Source: Nitrososphaeraceae archaeon (lineage in GTDB: Archaea > Thermoproteota > Nitrososphaeria > Nitrososphaerales > Nitrososphaeraceae). Taken from it: DNA of 64,000 nucleotides. The first letter of the stretch is position 1. Every line of letters starts with the position of its first letter. Positions 1 through 7,227 of this stretch are shown one piece after another. Under the pieces are notes generated by a model. The model was given only the letters and a program-made list of their open reading frames with translations. It was not told the DNA's origin and ran no database searches. Where the stretch lies: the NCBI GenBank assembly GCA_021325295.1, contig JAJPHM010000077.1:62001-126000 (forward strand), in the 5' to 3' direction. Made by a program: the position numbers and the translations under genes.

Positions 1-1434
1 TTAAAAGATGAGTACATACGCAAGCAGGAAGAACTCTACGAAAAGCTTCGAGAAACTGAAAGGCTAAAGGATGAATTCATAAATATTGCTGCTCACGAGC
101 TGCGGACTCCACTTATGCCTATTATGGGCGGAGTCGAAATACTCGAATCAAAGCTAAACGGCAAATCCAAGATAAATGAAAATGAGATTCGCGACGAGCT
201 AGCAGTAATTAACCGCAATGCAGAGAGACTGCTGAAACTTGCAGAGGACATACTCGAAGTCAGCAGAATGGAAAGTGGCATATTCAAGATGAAGGTAGAG
301 CAGGTAAATCTCTATTCTCTGATATCTGATATAATTTCCGATATTGAAAAGAAATACTCTACATTGCACGATCCGGGTAAAGCAGGACGGATAGATAAGA
401 CCACTGAAGGACAAGACCTTCGTTCACTGATTTTGTATGTAGTAGGAGAGAAGAACAATCCTGCAAATAACAAATTCAAGATACACTTTCAGCGAGAAAA
501 TGATAGCGAGAGTTCAGGAAGTGGTGCAGGCGGTATTGACAAGATATTTGTCGAATGCGACAGAGGAAAAATCGGGCAGGTACTTTTCAATCTCTTGGAT
601 AACGCAATGAAGTTCATAGAGGGCAGAGGTAAGATAGAAGTATCTGCCAAGGTCTCTGGACAGACAGTTACGGTGAAGGTTAGCGATACGGGCAAAGGAA
701 TAGACCCTTCAATAAAAGACACGTTATTTGACAAGTTTGTATCAAAATCAGACAAAGGTTCTGGCCTGGGACTTTACATCTCTAAAAAGATAATTGAAGC
801 TCACGGAGGAAAGATATGGGCAGAAAATACCCCCCAAGGAGGAGCAGTATTCACATTCAGCCTTCCACTTCAGTTCACTGGCAGGGTTCAGCCTGAACGT
901 CAGCACGTACCTACAGTTACAGACATGTATCGCTCATCACTTGAAAAGACATGGGGAGAATCTCTCGAGAAATTAGAGGCCATGAAGAGAAATCTCTTGG
1001 CTGCAAGGGACGAGGCACTGCGTAAGAGAAACGAGGGCCTGTTGCAATACCAGAAGAAGGTAGAAGAGTCAAGAAAACTCATTATGGCAAAACAGGAGTT
1101 CATAAACCAGCAGATTAATTACAAGAAAATGCGCCGCGAGATAGACAGCAGAATAGAAAAGGGGCTTGAAGGGCTCCAGCGGCTAATTGAAGGCCTCAGG
1201 GATAATATTCTGGGAGATGAAGCCGTTGAGAAAATAGTCCTGCACCCTACCGTCTCTGAGGCTATCAAGTATGAAGCAAATAAAGTAACCAAGACAGAAT
1301 TTTTCAAATCCATCCAACAGCAGCTGGGCATTCTCCAGAAAAATGAATCTTCTGGCAGGAAGAGCGAACAAGAGGATGAAAAGAAATTAAGAAGGGCAGG
1401 TCTGCACATAGAGTCGGGAAAGAACCAGAGGTGA
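1..1434 (+). CDS. Sensor histidine kinase with long C-terminal coiled coil (5' end outside window)
   Basis: The reading frame is open from base 1, so the N-terminus (any sensor domain) lies outside the window. Visible order: a charged helix, then the HisKA H-box with INIAAHELRTPL (phospho-acceptor His at bases 94-96), then a HATPase_c domain with N-box NLLDNAMKF (about 590-615), G1 DTGKGID (about 684-705), F-box LFDKFV and G2 GSGLGLYISKK (about 757-790). Unusually, after the ATPase core there is an extension of about 180 residues (bases 890-1434) rich in K, E, R and Q that looks like coiled coil. No receiver domain is attached. Its stop codon overlaps the start of the MinD-like ATPase gene, so the two are probably translated from one mRNA. 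The signal is unknown; involvement in gas vesicle control is an inference from position only. Confidence 0.9.
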   Translation, partial: LKDEYIRKQEELYEKLRETERLKDEFINIAAHELRTPLMPIMGGVEILESKLNGKSKINENEIRDELAVINRNAERLLKLAEDILEVSRMESGIFKMKVEQVNLYSLISDIISDIEKKYSTLHDPGKAGRIDKTTEGQDLRSLILYVVGEKNNPANNKFKIHFQRENDSESSGSGAGGIDKIFVECDRGKIGQVLFNLLDNAMKFIEGRGKIEVSAKVSGQTVTVKVSDTGKGIDPSIKDTLFDKFVSKSDKGSGLGLYISKKIIEAHGGKIWAENTPQGGAVFTFSLPLQFTGRVQPERQHVPTVTDMYRSSLEKTWGESLEKLEAMKRNLLAARDEALRKRNEGLLQYQKKVEESRKLIMAKQEFINQQINYKKMRREIDSRIEKGLEGLQRLIEGLRDNILGDEAVEKIVLHPTVSEAIKYEANKVTKTEFFKSIQQQLGILQKNESSGRKSEQEDEKKLRRAGLHIESGKNQR

Positions 1435-2237
1435 CAACCAGAATGACCACAAGTAACACTAAATCAACAGATGGCCCATTCAAGGTAGCAATCCATTCAT
1501 TTAAGGGTGGAACAGGCAAGAGCACAATTGCTGCAAACCTTGCAGTTTCACTTGCCTTGGAGGGCAGGAATGTGGGCGTTATGGATTTGGATCTGGCAGG
1601 ACCTGGATTGCATGTCCTTCTCGAACTCAAGCAAGAGGATATGAAGCTTACACTGAACGACTTTTTCTTGGACAAGTGCTCCGCAGTAGAACCTGTAATC
1701 GACCTGACAAGAAGACTCGGCTTAAAGAAGGGAAAACTTGTCTTTGTCCCTGCAAGCTTTAGGGCGGATGATATTGTACGTGTTCTCTCAAAGGGCTATG
1801 AGATACAGAATTTCAGAATTGCTATACAAGAGATATCAAGGTTACATAACCTCGATTGCATGATAATTGACACACACCCGGGAATAGACAAATCGACACT
1901 AGTAGCTATGGGCGTATGCGATATGATAGTCCTTATTTCAAGAATAGACAGTCAGGATATTCTGGGAACAGGGGTAATGATAGAAATCGCAAATACTCTG
2001 AAGAAACCCGGATTGCTCCTTGCAAACATGATACCTCCGGGTGTCGATAGAGAAAAGGTGAAGCAGCGTCTAGAAACACTTTTCAACTCACCTGTAACTG
2101 AGGTGATTCCATTTTATACCGAGGTGCTCCGCGCCTTGAGTACTGAGGTATTTATCCTAAAAAACCCGGATCACGACTTTGCCCGAAGATTGAAGAATGT
2201 AGTAGAGGTACTGCAGACAAGTGCAAGGGCCACCTAG
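1431..2237 (+). CDS. MinD/ParA-family deviant Walker A ATPase
   Basis: 268 residues if the overlapping GTG at 1431 is used; an ATG at 1443 is an alternative. The P-loop KGGTGKST (residues 25-32) is the deviant Walker A motif with the signature second lysine of the SIMIBI MinD/ParA/Mrp group. Walker A' is MDLDLAGPG (about residue 52-60) and Walker B-like MIIDTHPGID follows at about 141-150. Members dimerise on ATP and position or partition cargo such as division proteins, plasmids, flagella or carboxysomes. There is no C-terminal amphipathic helix obvious by eye. The gene overlaps the kinase gene by 4 bases and ends about 108 bases before the gas vesicle genes. ParA-like genes are known inside some bacterial gas vesicle clusters (Serratia), so a vesicle-positioning role is possible but inferred. 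Confidence 0.88.
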   Translation: MTTRMTTSNTKSTDGPFKVAIHSFKGGTGKSTIAANLAVSLALEGRNVGVMDLDLAGPGLHVLLELKQEDMKLTLNDFFLDKCSAVEPVIDLTRRLGLKKGKLVFVPASFRADDIVRVLSKGYEIQNFRIAIQEISRLHNLDCMIIDTHPGIDKSTLVAMGVCDMIVLISRIDSQDILGTGVMIEIANTLKKPGLLLANMIPPGVDREKVKQRLETLFNSPVTEVIPFYTEVLRALSTEVFILKNPDHDFARRLKNVVEVLQTSARAT

Positions 2238-2298
2238 ACGAATAGTCTAGAATAAAGTTCTACAAGCTTATACAGTAAGAATGATCTTCTTTTTGCAC

Positions 2299-2310
2299 AA
2301 TATTTATCTA
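2299..2310 (+). promoter_or_regulatory. Candidate TATA box for the gas vesicle genes
   Basis: AT-rich aatatttatcta lies about 38-45 bases before the TTG start of gvpA in the only spacer between the ATPase gene and the gvp genes. The spacing fits an archaeal TATA element with a short leader. Seen in sequence; promoter function is inferred. Confidence 0.4.
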
Positions 2311-2345
2311 CTGAAAGATTCTATAGGTAGCCAGTGAATCTTTGA

Positions 2346-2588
2346 TTGTCTCAGCAACAAGCATATAGGCCCATTCTCAGCATATTCGACCTTCTTGACC
2401 GCGTACTCGACAAGGGACTGGTTATCGATGCAAACATCTCTGTTTCGCTGGTGGGTATTGAAATTCTGGTTATCCGAGCAAGAATAGTTGTTGCAGGTGT
2501 GGATACATTCCTTCGCTACGCCGCCGCCCTAGGACTGGCCGGCCCGCCTTCCCTAATCTCGGCTCAGACAGAATCAGGAAGAAAGTAA
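2346..2588 (+). CDS. gvpA: Gas vesicle structural protein GvpA-like
   Basis: 80 residues from a TTG start. The core, about residues 9-62, follows the GvpA pattern closely: [17 protein letters not shown], then [19 protein letters not shown] and [13 protein letters not shown]. In GvpA this amphipathic helix-strand-strand-helix polymerises into the ribs of the gas vesicle shell, and the conserved SLVGIE.L.I.ARVV.A..ET.L.YA string is the hallmark of the major rib protein rather than of GvpJ or GvpM. One difference: the usual DAW at the end of the first helix is DAN here. The C-terminus is short and ends with an S/T/E/K tail. First gene of the gvp run; next gene starts 21 bases downstream. Confidence 0.88.
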   Translation: MSQQQAYRPILSIFDLLDRVLDKGLVIDANISVSLVGIEILVIRARIVVAGVDTFLRYAAALGLAGPPSLISAQTESGRK

Positions 2589-2609
2589 TAACACTAGTGC
2601 TGATCCGCG

Positions 2610-2867
2610 TTGGCAGTCTGCATAGTATGTGGCAGGTTCGAGGAACAGGGACTTCGGGAGGCCATGAATCATGGCTGGGTCTTTACCCGCTGTCCAGAGT
2701 GTCAGAGGGGCACTCCATTTGATATAGTGGCAATTCATTTATCAAAGTCAGTCCCGGAGAATTACCTTGAAGGCTTTTGCTCAAAGCACTGGTTCAAGGA
2801 TAGTGGCATATGCTCTTATTGCAAGATAAAGCGAGGAACCATAGGCCTTGGTGAGGACCTTGCTTAG
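2610..2867 (+). CDS. Small Cys/His-rich (putative zinc-binding) protein inside the gvp cluster
   Basis: 85 residues from a TTG start. I do not recognise the family. It carries an opening CIVCGRF, a second CPEC at about residues 28-31, a single Cys-Lys-His segment (CSKHWF, about 67-72), and a final CSYCKIK near residue 77, giving four Cys pairs/sites arranged like two zinc knuckles (C-x2-C ... C-x2-C ... C-x2-H ... C-x2-C). No membrane segment. It sits between gvpA and the gvpJ-like gene and overlaps the latter's start by about 20 bases, so it is part of the operon. It could be an assembly or regulatory factor of the vesicle genes; this is inferred from position only. Confidence 0.65.
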   Translation: MAVCIVCGRFEEQGLREAMNHGWVFTRCPECQRGTPFDIVAIHLSKSVPENYLEGFCSKHWFKDSGICSYCKIKRGTIGLGEDLA

Positions 2868-3264
2868 GCAAGTGGATCACAGACAGCTAACTCTCATTGA
2901 CCTTCTTGACAGAATTCTGGACAAAGGCGTAGTGATAAACGGCGATGTCACTGTTACTCTCGCCGGAGTGGATCTGCTTTCACTAAAGATAAACCTTGTA
3001 ATAGCATCACTTGAAACTGCCAAAAGGTATGGAATCGAGCTTCCATGGGAAAAATGGGCCAGAGAGCGCGCCGAGCTTGAGGAATCCAAAGGAAAGCAAA
3101 AAGATGAGAAGAGAAAAGAAAATGGCAGCAGCGGTCGCAGAAGTAAGAGTCTGGTGGACAGCCCAACAGGATTATTTATGCGCAACCCTATGGCTGACCC
3201 AAGAATAGAAAGTGCCAACAAAACTAGCTCTGTCCCTGATAAACAGGGAGAAGAGAAAAAATAA
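2848..3264 (+). CDS. gvpJ: Gas vesicle protein of the GvpJ/GvpS type (GvpA superfamily)
   Basis: 138 residues using the TTG at 2848; a start at TTG 2860 or GTG 2872 is equally possible because the overlap with the upstream gene is wobbly. The GvpA-fold domain occupies about residues 14-65: LIDLLDRILDKGVVINGD, VTVTLAGVDLLSLKINLV and IASLETAKRYG. The GD after the first helix and the AGVDLL rather than VGIELL string match the minor GvpJ/GvpS/GvpM branch that nucleates or caps vesicles, not the rib protein. A charged, low-complexity tail of about 65 residues (E, K, R, S) follows, as in several GvpJ proteins. Ends 2 bases before the next gene. Confidence 0.8.
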   Translation: MVRTLLRQVDHRQLTLIDLLDRILDKGVVINGDVTVTLAGVDLLSLKINLVIASLETAKRYGIELPWEKWARERAELEESKGKQKDEKRKENGSSGRRSKSLVDSPTGLFMRNPMADPRIESANKTSSVPDKQGEEKK

Positions 3265-3266
3265 TT

Positions 3267-3890
3267 ATGGTTGCTAAGTCGGTCGACATGCCCCTATGCA
3301 TTGCAGAACAGAGTGGGCAACAAAAAGTATCTGAAAAAAGGTTCGATTTGGATGGTGCCGGCAAAGCCAGAGATGGCTTATCAAAGATGGTTATTTCTAT
3401 TGTGAAATTGCTAGTAGACGTACTTGAGAGGCAGGCTTTGAGAAGAGTCGAGTCAGGAACCGTAACCGATGAGGAAACAGAAAAACTGGGCTTGGCCTTT
3501 ATAAGTATAAGAGAGCAACTTCAACTGACTGCCATGAGCCTTGGAATTTCTCCCCAAGAGCTGGACAAAGAGCTATCCATTATGCTACATGGTTCCTCTG
3601 AAACTTCAATTGCCAGTCTGATTGATAATCTGATTGACAGGGGAACAGTAATTGCAGGAGATATCAAGATTGCAGTGGCCGGTGTTGATCTTGTTTCACT
3701 TAATCTTATTGCATCGCTGACTTCAGTAGCAAACAATCTGGCAGCCAAGCGCGTAGAAAATTCTGTTTCTGAAAAAAAACAAATAAAGGGAAAAATGCAT
3801 GCGGCATTTGAAGTAGGATTGCAAACCCAACGCCCGAAGAGGAAGAGCAAGCCGAGAGCAATTGTAATGGAAGTGCCAAATAATGACTGA
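3267..3890 (+). CDS. gvpK: GvpK fused to a GvpA-superfamily (GvpJ/S-like) domain
   Basis: 207 residues, ATG start. Residues about 39-104 are GvpK: VKLLVDVLERQALRRVESG, then TDEETEKLGLAF, then the LGISPQELDKEL helix. After a short linker (HGSSETS) residues about 113-160 form a second domain with LIDNLIDRGTVIAGD, IKIAVAGVDLVSLNLIASL, the minor GvpA-superfamily (GvpJ/S) pattern. A basic tail of about 45 residues follows. In the gvp clusters I know these two domains are separate genes, often adjacent, so this is a real-looking gene fusion with no stop or frame break between them. GvpK is an essential accessory protein of vesicle biogenesis. Overlaps the gvpF/L gene by 8 bases. Confidence 0.85.
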   Translation: MVAKSVDMPLCIAEQSGQQKVSEKRFDLDGAGKARDGLSKMVISIVKLLVDVLERQALRRVESGTVTDEETEKLGLAFISIREQLQLTAMSLGISPQELDKELSIMLHGSSETSIASLIDNLIDRGTVIAGDIKIAVAGVDLVSLNLIASLTSVANNLAAKRVENSVSEKKQIKGKMHAAFEVGLQTQRPKRKSKPRAIVMEVPNND

Positions 3891-4653
3891 TGGCAGGTAT
3901 ATTTATTGTGTCATGGACCAACCGTTGTCCTCAAAGACTAATTCTGTGAAGCAAGAAAAAGAGATGTACCGTTTTGGGAACATTGGCATCGGCAATAGGC
4001 CAGTATACACTGTAAATTACAAAGATATGGCCGCTGCAGTTAGCAGCGTGCCTTTCAAAGAGATTACTTCAACCCTCGACGATGTAATTGCACACCAGCG
4101 AGTGGTGGAGGCTGCCAGAGCCATGGCAACTGTTCTTCCCGTGAGATTTGGGGTAATAGTCAAGACTGACCAAGGAGTAAAGACGCTCCTTGCTGCATCA
4201 TATGCAGATTTTAGGTCAAAATTGACAAAGTTCGCAGGTATGGATGAAATGGGAGTTAAGGTTCTGCTTGACAAGTCCAAAGCTGAAAAAATGGTATCGC
4301 TTGCTGAAAGCGATTCAGATGAAATAAAGCAACTCCGAGAACAAATCTCTTCGTCCAGTGCTGGCGCTTCACATTTTCTCAAAATGAAGTTGCAGGATGC
4401 AATAAGGAATGAAACTATGCGAAAGATCGACCAAGTGGCAGGAAAGATAAATCAGGAGCTGGCACCGGCTGCGAGCGATTCTTGTATATTAAAAAACGAT
4501 ATTGAGCAGATTATCTTGAACGCGGCTTATCTTGTAGATAGGTCAAAGGTGTCAAATTTCAATTCAAAGCTCAGTAGACTCAGAGAAGAGTACGAGCCCA
4601 AAGGCTTTACGATACATGTAAGCGGACCTTGGGCGCCCTACTCATTTTGCTAG
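3883..4653 (+). CDS. gvpF: Gas vesicle protein GvpF/GvpL
   Basis: 256 residues. Family signatures are clear: the N-terminal GRYIYCVMD strand, the VVEAARAMATVLPVRFG segment at about residues 71-87 (canonical ..VLPVRFGT), and the C-terminal LVDRSKVSNFNSKL plus HVSGPWAPYSF ending. The central part about residues 125-180 is helical and charged. GvpF/L proteins have two domains and act early in vesicle assembly, binding GvpA and other accessory proteins. Most clusters have at least two members (F and L); only one is visible here. It starts inside the end of the gvpK fusion gene and is followed 18 bases later by the gvpG-like gene. Confidence 0.9.
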   Translation: MTDGRYIYCVMDQPLSSKTNSVKQEKEMYRFGNIGIGNRPVYTVNYKDMAAAVSSVPFKEITSTLDDVIAHQRVVEAARAMATVLPVRFGVIVKTDQGVKTLLAASYADFRSKLTKFAGMDEMGVKVLLDKSKAEKMVSLAESDSDEIKQLREQISSSSAGASHFLKMKLQDAIRNETMRKIDQVAGKINQELAPAASDSCILKNDIEQIILNAAYLVDRSKVSNFNSKLSRLREEYEPKGFTIHVSGPWAPYSFC

Positions 4654-4671
4654 AGGAAGTGAACAAATAGA

Positions 4672-4962
4672 TTGTTAATAGAATTCCTCGTCATGAAACT
4701 TACGCTGGATGCTGTTCTTCAGCACTGCAACGGTCTTGCATATGAGCAGCAGCTACGCCAGAATATCCAGCAGCTAAAATCCCGGCTTATGAACCTTGTA
4801 AACGAGTACCAGATAGGAAATATCGACAGCAAGACATATTCTGAAGGTGAAGCAGCGATACTCCAGGAGCTGAGCTTGCTTGCTCAGGAAATAAACAAGC
4901 ACAAAAGCAACAACGTTACTGCAAGCAGTGGTATGGGTCTGGGTTTGGGTCTTGGGCTATAA
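4672..4962 (+). CDS. gvpG: GvpG-like small coiled-coil protein with Gly-Leu tail
   Basis: 96 residues from TTG 4672 (an ATG at 4693 would give 89). Residues about 27-80 form an amphipathic helix pair with the GvpG-like pattern of a basic QQLKSRLMNLVNEYQIG stretch followed by SKTYSEGEAAILQEL. GvpG is a small helical assembly protein partnering GvpF/L, and the gene position directly after gvpF/L fits. The typical hydrophobic GvpG N-terminus is weak here. The C-terminus is odd: GMGLGLGLGL, encoded by a near-repeat of ggtctggg/ggtttggg units. Assignment is moderate; it could be another helical accessory protein. Confidence 0.55.
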   Translation: MLIEFLVMKLTLDAVLQHCNGLAYEQQLRQNIQQLKSRLMNLVNEYQIGNIDSKTYSEGEAAILQELSLLAQEINKHKSNNVTASSGMGLGLGLGL

Positions 4963-5210
4963 ATTAAATTTACACATTTCCGCCTATGCGAAAGACCGGC
5001 AACTATGACGAACAGGTTCCGATTAGATAGATAGCGAGAAAAGATTTAGCTGAAAACGAACATCGACTTTCTGTGAAGACGAAGGTGCTGTGTCCAAAAC
5101 CTATTCTATATGATTTCATTCAGAAAAAGATTTTACCATTTTGGCAGTACAGAAAATATTCCACCAGTTTGATATTAACGCAAAAAGATAATTTCTGCAA
5201 TGATGCCGGA

Positions 5211-6074
5211 TCAAAGATTAACTGATGCAATGCATTCAGACAGGATCTTTGCGGCCAGATGTGCAGTAATCCCGCCGATATCAAAATCAGGAGAGAGCTC
5301 GACTATATCAATTCCTGCAATCATGCCAGTGCTGATCACCTCCTTGACTAGGTATACTAGCTCGACGCTACCAAGGCCGCAGGCTGAGGGAACAGATACG
5401 CCCGGGGCAAATGAAGGATCAAGGCAATCTAGGTCTATAGAGATGTACTTTCTTATGCCACGCGTTCTTGACTTTATATGGCGTGAGACTTGCAGCACGC
5501 CCTTTTCTGCTATATCAACTGGTGTTACTACCTTCAATCCTGCTTTCCTTGCATTTTCCAGTTCTTCAGGCTCGGCGGCTCTAGTCCCTATTAGCAAACT
5601 CTTCTTGAAATCAAGCGAGTGCCTAGAATCAGAGAGTACAGAACCATAATAGTCCTTTGTCGAAGATACAAAATCAGGGTGTGCGTCAAAGTAAACTAGC
5701 CCAACTTTTCCAAATTCGCGCGAGGCCGCTCGTAAAGCCTCAGTTGTTACAGAGTGATCTCCACCTATAATTATGGGAAGCTTTTTGTTTGAGATTACTT
5801 TGGATACTAAATCGCAGAGATCTGCTCTGTCGACATTACCAAGGTCATGAATGCGTTTGCCATCAAAAGTGCCCCGCATTGGAAGAATGGGAATTCTATT
5901 GTCGGCTCTTTCGAAAAACTCTGACTCATGTGATGCCATTCTAAGAACATCTGGGCCGTTGCGAGTGCCCTTACGTTTGGCATGAGATTTGGATTCGTCC
6001 GGCACACCTATAATTACAATATCTGCCTCAGACATTGCTGAGGTATTAGAGCGTGCAAATAATACCATATCCAT
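5211..6074 (-). CDS. speB: Agmatinase/arginase-family ureohydrolase
   Basis: 287 residues, ATG start. Binuclear Mn motifs of the ureohydrolase family are present: GGDHSVT (about 100-106), FDAHPD (about 124-129) and SIDLDCLDPSFAPG (about 206-219), plus the later DIVELSPDFD (about 254-263). These hydrolyse a guanidino group to urea; agmatine to putrescine is the expected reaction in archaea that make polyamines from arginine. The usual His-Gly-Thr substrate loop after the second motif is not obvious (SDSRHS occupies the region), so substrate is uncertain; formiminoglutamase-like or other guanidino substrates are alternatives. Convergent with the gvp cluster, divergent from the enoyl-CoA hydratase gene. 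Confidence 0.85.
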   Translation of the reverse strand: MDMVLFARSNTSAMSEADIVIIGVPDESKSHAKRKGTRNGPDVLRMASHESEFFERADNRIPILPMRGTFDGKRIHDLGNVDRADLCDLVSKVISNKKLPIIIGGDHSVTTEALRAASREFGKVGLVYFDAHPDFVSSTKDYYGSVLSDSRHSLDFKKSLLIGTRAAEPEELENARKAGLKVVTPVDIAEKGVLQVSRHIKSRTRGIRKYISIDLDCLDPSFAPGVSVPSACGLGSVELVYLVKEVISTGMIAGIDIVELSPDFDIGGITAHLAAKILSECIASVNL

Positions 6075-6283
6075 AGAAACAAAGGATGGCTAATTTAACT
6101 ATGGCATAAAAGGTGTATTAATTGGCCACTTTTCGCATGTCCCTGCACATAAATAATATAATAGAATACAAAATCTTGACATTTGATCTTTAATTGAGCA
6201 AACAAACTTTTGCGATTTTTATTGGAACTTGGCAGACAAGAATAGGTTTAATTGAAAGGAGCAGGCTACCATGACCTACTACG

Positions 6284-7144
6284 ATGTCTAGCATGAAGTA
6301 TATTCAACTGGAACCACAAGGAGAGATTGCAATCATAAGAATCAACAGACCTGAAGCACTCAATGCCATGAACGTCGATGTTATTTCAGAACTCTCGCAC
6401 ATAGTTGACCTTGTAGGAAATGACGATGCCATCAAGGTCGTAATTATCACCGGCGCAGGAGAGCGCTCCTTCTGCGCAGGAGCAGATATTGCGTATATGG
6501 TCAACATTGACCCTATACAGGCCGAAAGGTATGCATCTTCCGCTCAATCAGTTCTCAACAAGATAGAAAAACTCGAAAAGCCGGTAATTGCAGCAATCAA
6601 CGGCTTTGCACTCGGTGGAGGATGTGAACTGGCAATGGTTTGCGATATAAGGATTGCTTCCAGCAACGCAAAGATAGGTCAGCCCGAGGTAACAATCGGA
6701 ATTCCTCCCGGCTGGGGCGGAACTCAGAGGCTTGTTAGGATTGTCGGGCCTGCAAAAGCAAAGGAGCTTATCTTCACTGGAAAAATGATAACTGCAGAAG
6801 AAGCAGCTGCGATAGGGCTTGTCAACAAGGTGGTCAGCACTGGAACCGATGATAACCTTCCACCTGAAGCGCCAAAAGGAGATACAGCAAAAGAGAAAGA
6901 AAGAGCCGCAGAAATAGCAAAAATACTGAATAGAAAGCTGATGGACGAATGCATATCCCTTGCAAAGGAAATTGCAAAGAACAGCTTTGGAGCAGTCAGG
7001 ACAAGCAAGATGTTGATAAATAGAGGAATTGAAACTGATATAGAAACAGGGCTAAGACTGGAAATCTATGGATGGGCACTTTGCTTTGCCAACGAAGATA
7101 GAAAGAGAATGATGTCTGCATTTCTAAACAAAGGCAAAAAGTAA
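6284..7144 (+). CDS. Enoyl-CoA hydratase family; likely crotonyl-CoA hydratase/3-hydroxypropionyl-CoA dehydratase
   Basis: 286 residues. Crotonase fold with the oxyanion-hole segment AGERSFCAGADIAYM (about 64-78) and second segment GFALGGGCELAMVCDIR; both catalytic glutamates are present, in GGGCELA (about residue 116) and GQPEVTIGIPPGWGG (about residue 136). The residues match a true hydratase rather than an isomerase. In ammonia-oxidising archaea one such enzyme does double duty in the 3-hydroxypropionate/4-hydroxybutyrate carbon fixation cycle, dehydrating 3-hydroxypropionyl-CoA and hydrating crotonyl-CoA; this gene is a good candidate but the substrate cannot be read from sequence. An insertion of about 20 charged residues (DNLPPEAPKGDTAKEKER) lies before the C-terminal helices. 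Start chosen at ATG 6284; a second ATG is 4 codons in. Confidence 0.88.
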   Translation: MSSMKYIQLEPQGEIAIIRINRPEALNAMNVDVISELSHIVDLVGNDDAIKVVIITGAGERSFCAGADIAYMVNIDPIQAERYASSAQSVLNKIEKLEKPVIAAINGFALGGGCELAMVCDIRIASSNAKIGQPEVTIGIPPGWGGTQRLVRIVGPAKAKELIFTGKMITAEEAAAIGLVNKVVSTGTDDNLPPEAPKGDTAKEKERAAEIAKILNRKLMDECISLAKEIAKNSFGAVRTSKMLINRGIETDIETGLRLEIYGWALCFANEDRKRMMSAFLNKGKK

Positions 7145-7227
7145 ACAAGATAGATGTACATCTCCTAGCTGGCGGGTAAACAAACATAGGAGAAAATTAC
7201 AATCATATCAAAATGCATTGTCTTTTA

